Shown here: positions 1 through 5,982 of the stretch, one piece after another | Layout of the letters: each line of letters opens with the position of its first letter | Numbering within the stretch: position 1 is the first letter of the stretch | From: Verrucomicrobiota bacterium | GTDB lineage: Bacteria > Verrucomicrobiota > Verrucomicrobiia > Chthoniobacterales > Xiphinematobacteraceae | Assembly: GCA_003176035.1 (NCBI GenBank) | Contig: PSRL01000173.1 | Location: 1-5,999, forward strand | Direction: 5' to 3' | DNA length: 5,999 nucleotides | The notes under the pieces: model-generated | What the model was told of the DNA's origin: nothing | Database searches by the model: none | What the model saw: only the letters and a program-made list of their open reading frames with translations | Position numbers and translations under genes: made by a program

Positions 1-620
1 AAGCAATGCGTCGGATTGAAGCCGCTGTCCTGGAGGAGTGGAAGGCTGCTGATCGCGCAAAGGAGCGCTATTTTCCACACGAATTCCTCTATCGCATCCT
101 TCGTAAGAAAACTTTGGATTATCAAATTGATCCCAGCCAAAGCTGGCTCCTGGCGGCAATGGAGAAAAGTCTCCCTCTCTTCGTTCCCGGGTGGGAAGAC
201 TCCACGTTGGGCAACATGTATGCCGGTCACTGTATCAGTGGCAATATTGGCAACGTCGGTACAGTCCGTAGCGGTATCGAGTATATGATGGAACTGGCAA
301 AGTGGTACACTGAGACGGCCAGGCCGCTCGGTAAGGTGGGGTCGGTTGGTTTTTTTCAAATTGCCGGTGGCATTGCAGGGGATTTTCCAATCTGTGTCGT
401 GCCGATGCTTCATCAGGATTTAAGGCGGGAAGATGTACCTCTTTGGGGCTATTTTTGTCAGATCAGCGATTCTACCACAAGTTATGGAAGTTATTCCGGC
501 GCCGTGCCCAATGAAAAGATTACTTGGGGCAAGCTGAGTATCGACACCCCGAAGTTTATTATTGAATCGGATGCTTCCATTGTGGCTCCGCTGATTTTTG
601 CTGTGGTGTTGGGGTGGTAA
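1..620 (+). CDS. Deoxyhypusine synthase-like protein, 5'-truncated by the window edge
   Basis: This is the C-terminal ~205 residues of a deoxyhypusine synthase (DHS) family protein. The frame is open to the left edge, so the ATG at 6 is almost certainly internal; the family is usually 300 residues or more, and the N-terminal NAD-binding part is missing. DHS uses NAD and spermidine to transfer an aminobutyl group to a lysine of eIF5A. Bacteria lack canonical eIF5A, and some bacterial homologues are thought to act on polyamines, for example making homospermidine, so the substrate here is open. Counting from the ATG at 6, visible motifs are GNMYAGHCISGNIGNVGTVR (69-88), GGIAGDFPI (121-129), SYSGAVPNE (162-170) and TWGK (173-176). 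K176 matches the human catalytic lysine K329, with W174 and E170 matching W327 and E323. The human H288 position is Phe127 and the D316 position is Tyr163, which sets this protein apart from eukaryotic DHS. The gene ends in TAA with no obvious strong terminator. Confidence 0.9.
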   Translation, partial: AMRRIEAAVLEEWKAADRAKERYFPHEFLYRILRKKTLDYQIDPSQSWLLAAMEKSLPLFVPGWEDSTLGNMYAGHCISGNIGNVGTVRSGIEYMMELAKWYTETARPLGKVGSVGFFQIAGGIAGDFPICVVPMLHQDLRREDVPLWGYFCQISDSTTSYGSYSGAVPNEKITWGKLSIDTPKFIIESDASIVAPLIFAVVLGW

Positions 621-697
621 CCGTTGACCTGCCAGCCAACCCATAGCCGGGGCATGCATTAACTGGCGTTGCATTATCGTTCTGAGAAACTTCAGGA

Positions 698-727
698 GCC
701 GTCCAAGGGGGCCTGGAAGAGGACGGC
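698..727. repeat. Short inverted repeat (hairpin), 7-bp perfect arms
   Basis: GCCGTCC at 698-704 is the exact reverse complement of GGACGGC at 721-727, with a 16-nt purine-rich loop. No T-run follows on either strand, so it is not a standard intrinsic terminator. It lies about 80 bp after the DHS-like stop and could be a 3' processing structure or chance. Confidence 0.4.
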
Positions 728-940
728 GCAACAAAATGGCGGTGCGCAGCCAAGCGCGAAGAAGGGTCTGGGCAAGCCAAAATCGCCCGATATCGCAAAG
801 AATATTAGCATTTTATTGCTTCTTGATTTGCAAGCCTTCCGCCACGCCACCTCAGGTACCTTTGAGACAGGCTGTTAAGCAAACGGATGAAGCCCGCAAA
901 GTTGCTGATAACATAGGCTTGACCCTTTGTAGAAGAATTA

Positions 941-945
941 GAGGA
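941..945 (+). promoter_or_regulatory. Ribosome binding site deciding the ppk1 start
   Basis: GAGGA lies eight bases before the GTG at 954 but fourteen before the ATG at 960, favouring the GTG. An ATGATG at 949-954 is in other frames and does not lead into ppk1. Confidence 0.5.
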
Positions 946-953
946 TTTATGAT

Positions 954-3017
954 GTGGCAATGGAGGTTTCCAAGGCGTTTTTGAATCGCGAGCTGAGCTG
1001 GCTGGAATTCAATCAACGCGTACTGGATCAAGCCTTGGATGAATCCAATCCACTACTGGAGCGTCTCAAATTTCTCTGTATTGTCAGTTCCAACTTGGAT
1101 GAATTTTTTGAAGTGCGAGTTGCTGGTTTGAAGCAACAAAAGCAAACGCACATTTTGGAAACGGGACCCGACGGACTCTCAGCAACAGAGCAACTAGCCT
1201 TAATTTCAGCTCGCGTCCGTCGGCTGGTAGCGGATCAATACCGGTGTTGGAGAGAGGATTTGCAGCCTCAGTTGGCTGAGCAGGCGATCCGGTTTCACTA
1301 TTATCCGGATGTCCCCCCCCTTGAGAGAGAATATTTCGAGGATTTCTTTAAAAAGTCCATCTATTCTGTATTGACGCCGTTGGCTGTTGATCCGGCTCAT
1401 CCTTTTCCGCAGCTGCTAAATAAGAGCTTAAATGTAATTGTTCAACTGGAAGGCGCTCATTTGAGCACCGATTTGGGGGTCGTGCAGGTTCCTCGCATCC
1501 TTCCCCGAGTGGTGGCCTTTTCCCAAAAAAGGGAGGGGGATGACTTCGTATTGCTGGGCAATATTATCAAGCACCATGTGGGTGCCTTATTTAAAGGAGT
1601 TGAGGTCAAAGGTGCTCATATGTTTCGTATCACTCGAAACAGCAACCTCTATATCGATGAAGAAGAAGTGCACAACTTGCTTCATGCCATTGAAAGCGAA
1701 TTGCGGAGGGTGAATCGGGGAGCGGCGGTACGCTTGGAAGTTCAGGACGACTGTCCGGAGGATGTAGTGGAGCGCCTCTTAGAAGTTTTTTCCCTGGAGG
1801 CGGACGACGTATACCGAATTGAAGGCCCGTTGAATCTCGTGCGGTTTATGCCGCTAGCGCTTCAGTTAGATCGACCGGATCTGCGGTATAAACGCTTCAC
1901 CGCGGCAACTGTCGTTTCGCTTGAAGGTGACGCAGATATTTTCTTTCACATTCGAAAAGGAGATATTCTGCTCCATCATCCTTATGACAATTTTCAAACA
2001 GTTGTCGATTTTTTGGGTCAAGCGGCCGAAGACCCTCATGTCCTGGCAATCAAACAAACTTTGTATCGAACGAGCTCAGACTCGCCCATAGTGCAGTCGC
2101 TAATGAGTGCGGCACGCAATGGCAAACAAGTGACCGCTGTCATTGAATTGAAAGCTCGTTTTGACGAAGCCGCCAATATAAAATGGGCGCGGATGATGAG
2201 GGAAGCCGGGGTGGACGTGGTGTATGGAATGTCGGGACTCAAGACGCACGCAAAAGGGCTGCTTGTGGTCCGAAGCGAAGGCGACATCATTCGGCGCTAT
2301 GCCCATCTGGGCACAGGAAATTACCATCCGGCGACCGCCCGAATCTACACCGATCTCAGTTTACTCACCTGTCGCGAGCCTATTACAACTGAGCTAGCGG
2401 AAACATTTAATCTCTTAACCGGCGTCTCGCAATTCTCCGGATTTCAAGAACTTCTCCTTGCCCCTTTTAATCTACAAACAGAACTTCTTCGCTTCATCGA
2501 TGAAGAGATCGCACATTCAAAAGCCGGTCGGCCCTGCGGGATCTATGCCAAACTCAACTCCTTAATTGAGGAGGACCTGATTCGTGCTCTTTATCGAGCC
2601 TCGAGTGCGGGCGTGCCGATTCGCCTTCTCGTCCGCGGCATGTGTTCGCTCGTCCCGGAAGTGCCGGGCATGAGTGAACATATCGAAGTTCGCAGTATCG
2701 TAGGCCGCTTTCTGGAGCACAGCCGGATCTATCGCTTTGAAAATGGCGGAGCCTCCCGTTTATTCCTTTCAAGCGCTGACTGGATGCCTCGAAATCTCTT
2801 TCGACGTGTCGAAACCTGCTTTCCTATTACCTCTTCAAAAGTAAAAGAGCATGTCGAAGAGATTTTGGATTGGCTCTGGAAGGACAATGTGAAAGCTCGT
2901 CGAATGGACTCCAAAGGGATCTATCACCCGCTAACTCCCTACGGTATGCCCTTTGACGCTCAGGCTGAATTTCTTGCCGATGCACAGCGCCGAAGGAAAC
3001 AAAAAATGGCGCAATAG
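954..3017 (+). CDS. ppk1: Polyphosphate kinase 1
   Basis: Ppk1 reversibly moves the terminal phosphate of ATP onto inorganic polyphosphate, making the phosphate and energy storage polymer; it is typically a membrane-associated oligomer. The 687-residue length is typical. The order is an N-terminal helical domain (about 6-110, with FLNRELSWLEFNQRVL), a head domain (about 115-310) and two phospholipase-D-like C-terminal domains (about 315-680). All key E. coli residues are found at a constant offset of -3: H432 in LKTHAK (the autophosphorylated H435), H451 in YAHLGTGNY (H454), H589 in FLEHSRIY (H592), and R372 and R402 (Mg/phosphate-binding R375 and R405). SADWMPRN (607-614) is also present. 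The chosen start is the GTG at 954, with GAGGA at 941-945 eight bases upstream. The ATG at 960 is the alternative, two codons later; an in-frame TAG at 939-941 excludes longer forms. The frame is intact, despite a C8 run at 1313-1320. It appears monocistronic, with terminator-like structures after the stop. Confidence 0.98.
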   Translation: MAMEVSKAFLNRELSWLEFNQRVLDQALDESNPLLERLKFLCIVSSNLDEFFEVRVAGLKQQKQTHILETGPDGLSATEQLALISARVRRLVADQYRCWREDLQPQLAEQAIRFHYYPDVPPLEREYFEDFFKKSIYSVLTPLAVDPAHPFPQLLNKSLNVIVQLEGAHLSTDLGVVQVPRILPRVVAFSQKREGDDFVLLGNIIKHHVGALFKGVEVKGAHMFRITRNSNLYIDEEEVHNLLHAIESELRRVNRGAAVRLEVQDDCPEDVVERLLEVFSLEADDVYRIEGPLNLVRFMPLALQLDRPDLRYKRFTAATVVSLEGDADIFFHIRKGDILLHHPYDNFQTVVDFLGQAAEDPHVLAIKQTLYRTSSDSPIVQSLMSAARNGKQVTAVIELKARFDEAANIKWARMMREAGVDVVYGMSGLKTHAKGLLVVRSEGDIIRRYAHLGTGNYHPATARIYTDLSLLTCREPITTELAETFNLLTGVSQFSGFQELLLAPFNLQTELLRFIDEEIAHSKAGRPCGIYAKLNSLIEEDLIRALYRASSAGVPIRLLVRGMCSLVPEVPGMSEHIEVRSIVGRFLEHSRIYRFENGGASRLFLSSADWMPRNLFRRVETCFPITSSKVKEHVEEILDWLWKDNVKARRMDSKGIYHPLTPYGMPFDAQAEFLADAQRRRKQKMAQ

Positions 3018-3028
3018 TTCTACTTCAC

Positions 3029-3081
3029 GGCCTTCGTTGTGAAACAATGGCTCATGGCAACACGGCTGTTTCAACAAGGCC
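3029..3081 (+). repeat. Long bulged stem-loop just after ppk1
   Basis: The 3' arm at 3067-3081 reads, as reverse complement, GGCCTTGTTGAAACA. The 5' arm at 3029-3046 reads GGCCTT-C-GTTG-TG-AAACA, so 15 base pairs form with a 1-nt and a 2-nt bulge around a 20-nt loop. The structure starts 11 bases after the ppk1 stop. Its last bases (3079-3081) are also the first bases of the next hairpin's stem, so the two cannot form fully at once. Confidence 0.55.
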
Positions 3082-3114
3082 CCCCGGCGCCGGTGGAGGG
3101 CAGGGGCATTTTTT
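3079..3114 (+). terminator. Probable Rho-independent terminator of ppk1
   Basis: GCCCC at 3079-3083 pairs with GGGGC at 3103-3107, enclosing the self-complementary CCGGCGCCGG (3084-3093), and is followed by A and then six T (3109-3114). This is the arrangement of an intrinsic terminator for transcription coming from ppk1, although the outer stem is short and the loop region is large. Overlap with the preceding stem-loop raises the possibility of conditional termination. Confidence 0.5.
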
Positions 3115-3258
3115 AGGCAATCGCACTTACCTGGAGAGAGCTGTGGCGGCATGCATGCTGGGAGGGAGCCATGGGAGGAGGCGCATGCGTCCAGCAGCGA
3201 AGTGCCTCTAATCCAGCTCCTTAATCCGGTATCGCAACCTGTTGCAAAATGAAGGCGA
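3115..3258. other. Spacer upstream of the orphan gene
   Basis: This stretch holds no open frame I can support on the plus strand. It is purine-rich in the middle and contains clustered GCATGC palindromes (3149-3158 as GCATGCATGC, and CGCATGCG at 3182-3189). A minus-strand open frame (3569-2931) crosses it but overlaps both neighbours and has a shadow-like Ser/Leu/Arg-rich translation. No clear promoter was found. Confidence 0.5.
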
Positions 3259-3280
3259 ATGATGTATTTTAAGGAAGTGA

Positions 3281-3285
3281 AAAGG
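3281..3285 (+). promoter_or_regulatory. Ribosome binding site favouring the 3292 start
   Basis: AAAGG is followed by six bases and then the ATG at 3292, a better spacing than GAAGG (3251-3255) gives to the ATGs at 3259 or 3262. This is the reason for preferring the shorter protein. Confidence 0.45.
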
Positions 3286-3291
3286 TCAAAA

Positions 3292-3789
3292 ATGCCGACG
3301 CAAGACCGCAAGAGTTTGTTGTTGGAGGAATTACGGCGAGAGCTGAGTACTAAGGGATGGACAATACGGCAAAGCCGTAGCGAGGACATCACCATTTTAG
3401 CAACCAAACGAAATATTCCGCTTTCGGATTTTCTCGCGGAAAGCGAGATCTCAAATGAAAGAAAAAGTTTTGGAAAAACAGGCACCGGTAGAAAAATTTC
3501 GCTAAATGCAAGCAATCGGGCTGCGGCGCTCTGTTCCCATTTGGAGGATCTCCACAATGAGCTTTCCAAGGAAAGATGGTCAACGATCGTGGGGAGTCAC
3601 TGTGATCACAATCCTCGAATGCCGTCATTTAAATCGGAAGTTCTCCGCGTTGCGATCCCTGATACCATCGAAGATCTTAAGCACGAGGGGTTATTAATAA
3701 AAATAAAGCAGGACGAGACAAAGACGATCATAATGGTGCTCAAAAAAAAGCCTTCCCTAATGAGGCGATTGTATAACCATTTTAAGTAG
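3292..3789 (+). CDS. Protein of unrecognised family with internal repeats
   Basis: I do not recognise this protein. The frame opens with ATGs at 3259 and 3262, but I favour the ATG at 3292 (protein beginning MPTQDRKS, 165 aa), because AAAGG at 3281-3285 sits six bases upstream; GAAGG at 3251-3255 is only 3-6 bases from the earlier ATGs. The protein is soluble-looking, rich in Lys, Arg, Glu and Ser, with no signal peptide or membrane segment. In the long-form numbering (176 aa), LEELRRELSTKGW (22-34) resembles LEDLHNELSKERW (95-107), and IEDLKHEG (137-144) starts a third, shorter match. Each is a charged helix, and the first and third run into a beta-like stretch (ITILATK, TIIMVLKKK). This suggests a duplicated small alpha/beta unit. 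Cys92 and Cys115 are the only cysteines. The gene ends with a basic tail, RRLYNHFK. It is flanked by spacers on both sides and looks monocistronic. Existence as a real gene is likely but unproven. Confidence 0.6.
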   Translation: MPTQDRKSLLLEELRRELSTKGWTIRQSRSEDITILATKRNIPLSDFLAESEISNERKSFGKTGTGRKISLNASNRAAALCSHLEDLHNELSKERWSTIVGSHCDHNPRMPSFKSEVLRVAIPDTIEDLKHEGLLIKIKQDETKTIIMVLKKKPSLMRRLYNHFK

Positions 3790-3862
3790 TCTTTTGTTGC
3801 ATAGATTTTTTTGGGGTGCACTCGCTGCTAAGTTTTACGCCGAATGCAAAGGCCCTTAAGTA

Positions 3863-3875
3863 TCTTAATATAAGA
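3863..3875. repeat. Small AT-rich dyad TCTTA-ATA-TAAGA
   Basis: Two perfect 5-bp arms surround a 3-base centre, in the spacer about 210 bp before kamA. It is short enough to occur by chance; a role as a regulator site is speculative. Confidence 0.2.
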
Positions 3876-4037
3876 ATAAGTACAAAAACGTAATCAGTGC
3901 CCTGACACACGGGGAGCTTTTCAGTATCGAGCCGATGAAAGATAAGTGCGAGTAGGCGGCTTGGCATACTTTTTGGGACGCACAAGGCCCTGCGTTTTCG
4001 AATACATATTGACAAAAGATGCCTCTATTTGGGTCGG

Positions 4038-4065
4038 TTGACAAATTAGATGAGTTGTCTACCTT
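4038..4065 (+). promoter_or_regulatory. Possible kamA promoter
   Basis: A consensus -35 box TTGACA (4038-4043) is followed after 16 bases by TACCTT (4060-4065), which keeps three of the six -10 consensus positions (T1, A2 and T6). Transcription would start near 4072, giving a leader of only about a dozen bases before the ATG at 4085. An upstream TTGACA at 4009-4014 has no matching -10 box. Confidence 0.3.
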
Positions 4066-4084
4066 CACCGACTACTAACTGAAT

Positions 4085-5278
4085 ATGGAACCTAATTTAG
4101 TAAATGGTGCGGCGGCTCGTTTCGTTTCGCATGCGCCTGGCCATTGGCCCGATGTGACCGAAAGTGATTGGAAGGACTGGCGCTGGCAATTGCGCAACAG
4201 GGTAACACGGTTGGAGGATCTGGAGAACCGGATGACTTTAAGTGCCGGGGAGAGGGCTGGCGTTTTGTTGGCTAAGAGCAAGCTTGCCATGGCGATAACG
4301 CCTCATTTTTTTAATTTGATTAATGTCAACGACTTCGAGTGTCCTATCCGGCGCCAGGTGATTCCTAGGTTCGAGGAGGGGCAAACCTCTGCCGCCGAGA
4401 TGGCAGATCCCTGTGGCGAGGATTCTCATATGCCTGTGCCGGGGTTAGTGCATCGCTATCCGGATCGGGTGCTATTTTTGGTGACAGATCGCTGTGCGGC
4501 CTATTGTAGATATTGTACGAGAAGCCGCGTGGTGAGTGGGGCGGGAGAACAGGCACTGCACACGGATCTTGAGCAGGCTTTTGATTATTTGCAACGTCAC
4601 AAGGAAGTGCGGGATGTTTTGCTTTCAGGGGGAGATGCTCTGCTATTTTCCGATGAGAAGCTGGAGTACCTGCTCAGTCGTTTGCGAGCGATTCCACATA
4701 TTGAATTTTTGCGTATCGGTACACGAGTTCCCATTTTTCTTCCGCAACGGATCACACCGCAATTTTGTCAAATGTTGCAGAAGTTTCATCCTCTTTGGAT
4801 GAGTGTTCATGTCAATCATCCGAGAGAATTGACCCTGGAAGTGCGAGAAGCCCTTGAGCGGCTTGCCAATCACGGTGTCCCCTTGGGAAATCAAAGTGTG
4901 CTTCTTGCCGGCGTTAATGACACTGTCGAAGTGATGCGGGAGCTTGTACACAAGTTACTGATTTGTAGAGTGAGGCCGTATTATTTGTATCAGTGCGACC
5001 TCATTCGTGGGTCTGGTCACTTGCGTGTGTCCGTGAGCAAAGGCATACAAATTATTGATAGTTTACGCGGTAAAACGACGGGTTATGCCATTCCACAATA
5101 CGTGATCGATGCTCCGGGTGGTGGTGGCAAGGTCCCCATCAATCCCGAGTATGTCCTCTATCACAACAACGAAAAAGTGGTGATTCGAAATTACGAGGGA
5201 AAGGTTTTTGAATATCCGGAAGTAGATGCTCAAGCTGAGGTAGTTCTCAAAACGATAGCAGAAAATAAGAGCCCCTAA
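4085..5278 (+). CDS. kamA: Lysine 2,3-aminomutase family radical SAM protein (KamA-like)
   Basis: The family interconverts L-alpha-lysine and L-beta-lysine using a [4Fe-4S] cluster, SAM and PLP; the relative EpmB makes beta-lysine for EF-P. The 397-residue protein begins with a helical region (DWKDWRWQLRNRVTRLEDLE, 28-47), then the radical SAM barrel. The cluster ligands are C137, C141 and C144 (CAAYCRYC). Residues match the Clostridium subterminale enzyme at a constant offset of +12: R146 (R134, lysine carboxylate), SGGD at 181-184, D305 in YQCDL (D293), D342 in DAPGGGGK (D330), and K349 (K337, the PLP lysine). The lysine and PLP sites are therefore intact. The C-terminus stops soon after FEYPE, so the zinc cysteine cluster of clostridial KamA (375, 377, 380) is absent, and its partner C268 is Thr280 here. 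No clear Shine-Dalgarno precedes the ATG at 4085, but the conserved N-terminal tryptophans support it. Free-lysine aminomutase is favoured by the long N-terminus; an EF-P role is possible. Confidence 0.92.
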   Translation: MEPNLVNGAAARFVSHAPGHWPDVTESDWKDWRWQLRNRVTRLEDLENRMTLSAGERAGVLLAKSKLAMAITPHFFNLINVNDFECPIRRQVIPRFEEGQTSAAEMADPCGEDSHMPVPGLVHRYPDRVLFLVTDRCAAYCRYCTRSRVVSGAGEQALHTDLEQAFDYLQRHKEVRDVLLSGGDALLFSDEKLEYLLSRLRAIPHIEFLRIGTRVPIFLPQRITPQFCQMLQKFHPLWMSVHVNHPRELTLEVREALERLANHGVPLGNQSVLLAGVNDTVEVMRELVHKLLICRVRPYYLYQCDLIRGSGHLRVSVSKGIQIIDSLRGKTTGYAIPQYVIDAPGGGGKVPINPEYVLYHNNEKVVIRNYEGKVFEYPEVDAQAEVVLKTIAENKSP

Positions 5279-5327
5279 TCGTGCCTTATAGCCCTTTCGC
5301 TAATATTTTATCCGAGCGAGCGATCCG

Positions 5328-5711
5328 TTATTTTTTTGCCTTTTGAATGAGTTCAATTTCGTAGCCTTCCGGGGCGTCTATAAAAGCGATGACCGATCCG
5401 CTACTAGTCTTGTGAGGACCATCGGAAAGTTGATGACCAAGCTTTGCGGCATGCGTAGCAAAAGCATTTAAATCGTCGACTTCAAAAGCAAGATGAGTCA
5501 GATCGTTGCCAACCTGAACCGGACCGCTGGCTTCATATTTACAGAGTTCAATAAGCTCATCGGATTGGGGGGCTTTCAAAAAGACTAGTTGTGAGCCGCG
5601 TCCACTGGTGCTTCGACTCACCTCCTTCAAACCCAGCACGTCGCAGTAAAATCGTACAGTCTTTTCGAGATCCTCAACGCGGTAGCGTGTGTGAAGAAGT
5701 TTTGTAATCAT
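5328..5711 (-). CDS. Glyoxalase I / VOC superfamily metalloenzyme
   Basis: This 127-residue protein has two beta-alpha-beta-beta-beta modules of the vicinal oxygen chelate fold. It resembles GloA, which isomerises the methylglyoxal-glutathione hemithioacetal to S-lactoylglutathione with Ni or Zn in the cytoplasm. All four expected metal ligands are visible: H7 in LLHTRYRVEDLEKTVRFY, E55 in DELIEL, H73 in LTHLAFEVDD, and E120 in the C-terminal GYEIELIQ. IAFIDAPEGYEIELIQ matches the GloA C-terminus closely. The length is slightly below that of E. coli GloA (about 135). Other VOC enzymes, such as methylmalonyl-CoA epimerases, share the fold, so the substrate is not certain. The ATG is at 5711-5709 with only a weak purine-rich upstream region. 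The gene converges on kamA, leaving 49 bp between the two stops. Confidence 0.88.
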   Translation of the reverse strand: MITKLLHTRYRVEDLEKTVRFYCDVLGLKEVSRSTSGRGSQLVFLKAPQSDELIELCKYEASGPVQVGNDLTHLAFEVDDLNAFATHAAKLGHQLSDGPHKTSSGSVIAFIDAPEGYEIELIQKAKK

Positions 5712-5850
5712 ACTTTAATTTTCCGTGTTTTTATAGAAAGGCAAGATGATTTTGGGCCAGGAGCACCGCAACTTTTAGCCCGTAATTTCCGTGCGCCGTG
5801 AAAGCCGCGGTCAATCCGACGGGAGCCACCTGAAAGAGCGAGAATAGCCC

Positions 5851-5885
5851 TGAGCTTGTGGGCGAGCACCTCGCCCACAAGCTCA
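5851..5885. repeat. Perfect 16-bp inverted repeat with 3-nt loop
   Basis: TGAGCTTGTGGGCGAG (5851-5866) is the exact reverse complement of CTCGCCCACAAGCTCA (5870-5885), with CAC as the loop. On the plus strand it is followed by GATTTTG, only four T, so it could be a weak terminator, but no plus-strand gene lies just upstream. The minus-strand side has no T-run. A REP-type or MITE-type dispersed hairpin is an equally good reading. Confidence 0.85.
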
Positions 5886-5927
5886 GATTTTGACCGTGGG
5901 AAGATATTTGACCCACTTTTGTTGCGC

Positions 5928-5974
5928 TAGAGCATTTTAGATTTAAGTAGTTCCATTCGAATAGAAATGCTATA
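5928..5974 (+). repeat. Imperfect inverted repeat, possible IS left end
   Basis: TAGAGCATTT (5928-5937) and AAATGCTATA (5965-5974) are inverted copies with 9 of 10 positions matching. They lie directly before a short coding start whose residues recall IS630-type transposases. IS630-family elements insert at TA, and a TA is present at 5928-5929. This may be the left end of an insertion sequence cut by the window edge. Confidence 0.35.
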
Positions 5975-5982
5975 AAGGAAGA

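Larger units (their letters stand above)
621..953. other. Intergenic spacer before ppk1, no convincing gene
   Basis: This 333-bp stretch separates the DHS-like gene from ppk1. Two short plus-strand open frames run through it (669-878 and 736-984). Neither has a clear ribosome site or a recognisable protein character, and the second overlaps the ppk1 start, so I treat both as chance. The spacer holds a short GC-rich hairpin (698-727). Close to ppk1 there is a TTGACC at 919-924, but no good -10 box lies at normal spacing, so the ppk1 promoter cannot be fixed from sequence alone. Confidence 0.6.
3790..4084. other. Spacer upstream of kamA
   Basis: This 295-bp, AT-rich stretch has no plus-strand gene. 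A T7 run at 3807-3813 lacks a proper stem. A small dyad, TCTTA-ATA-TAAGA (3863-3875), could be an operator or chance. Minus-strand open frames here (for example 4015-3782, TTG start) have no family resemblance. The right end carries two TTGACAAA boxes and the likely kamA promoter. Confidence 0.5.
5712..5982. other. Non-coding right-hand region
   Basis: This stretch, upstream of the minus-strand VOC gene, contains no gene I can defend. A minus-strand open frame (5916-5731) translates to 61 residues including APVGLTAAFTAHGNYGLKVA, but it runs straight through the perfect inverted repeat and has no recognisable domain. The stretch must also hold the VOC promoter. An AT-rich TATAAA on the minus strand (5735-5730) could be a -10 box but lacks a matching -35. 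Confidence 0.5.

Noticed and set aside
669..984. Short plus-strand open frames (669-878 and 736-984) between the DHS-like gene and ppk1
   Set aside because: They overlap each other, have no good ribosome sites and no recognisable protein, and one runs into the ppk1 start in a different frame.
3149..3189. Clustered GCATGC palindromes
   Set aside because: They are short palindromes that also occur elsewhere in the window; there is no spacing or context suggesting a defined site.
2931..3569. Minus-strand open frame of 212 codons across the ppk1 3' end, the spacer and the orphan gene
   Set aside because: It overlaps the real ppk1 end and the better-supported plus-strand gene, and its translation is Ser/Leu/Arg-rich with no family character, typical of an antisense shadow.
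3799..3820. T7 run after the orphan gene as a terminator
   Set aside because: No stable GC-rich stem precedes the T-run, so an intrinsic terminator cannot be supported.
3782..4015. Minus-strand frame with TTG start and an AGAGG upstream
   Set aside because: The ribosome-site match is probably chance. The translation resembles nothing known and it overlaps the orphan gene's end.
5279..5327. Bidirectional terminator between kamA and the VOC gene
   Set aside because: The spacer contains only a direct ATCCG repeat and no convincing stem. The T7 run overlaps the VOC stop region without a hairpin.
5731..5916. Minus-strand 61-codon frame containing APVGLTAAFTAHGNYGLKVA
   Set aside because: It reads through the perfect inverted repeat, has no clear ribosome site and no domain I recognise. 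It could be a repeat-associated remnant, but I cannot support it as a gene.
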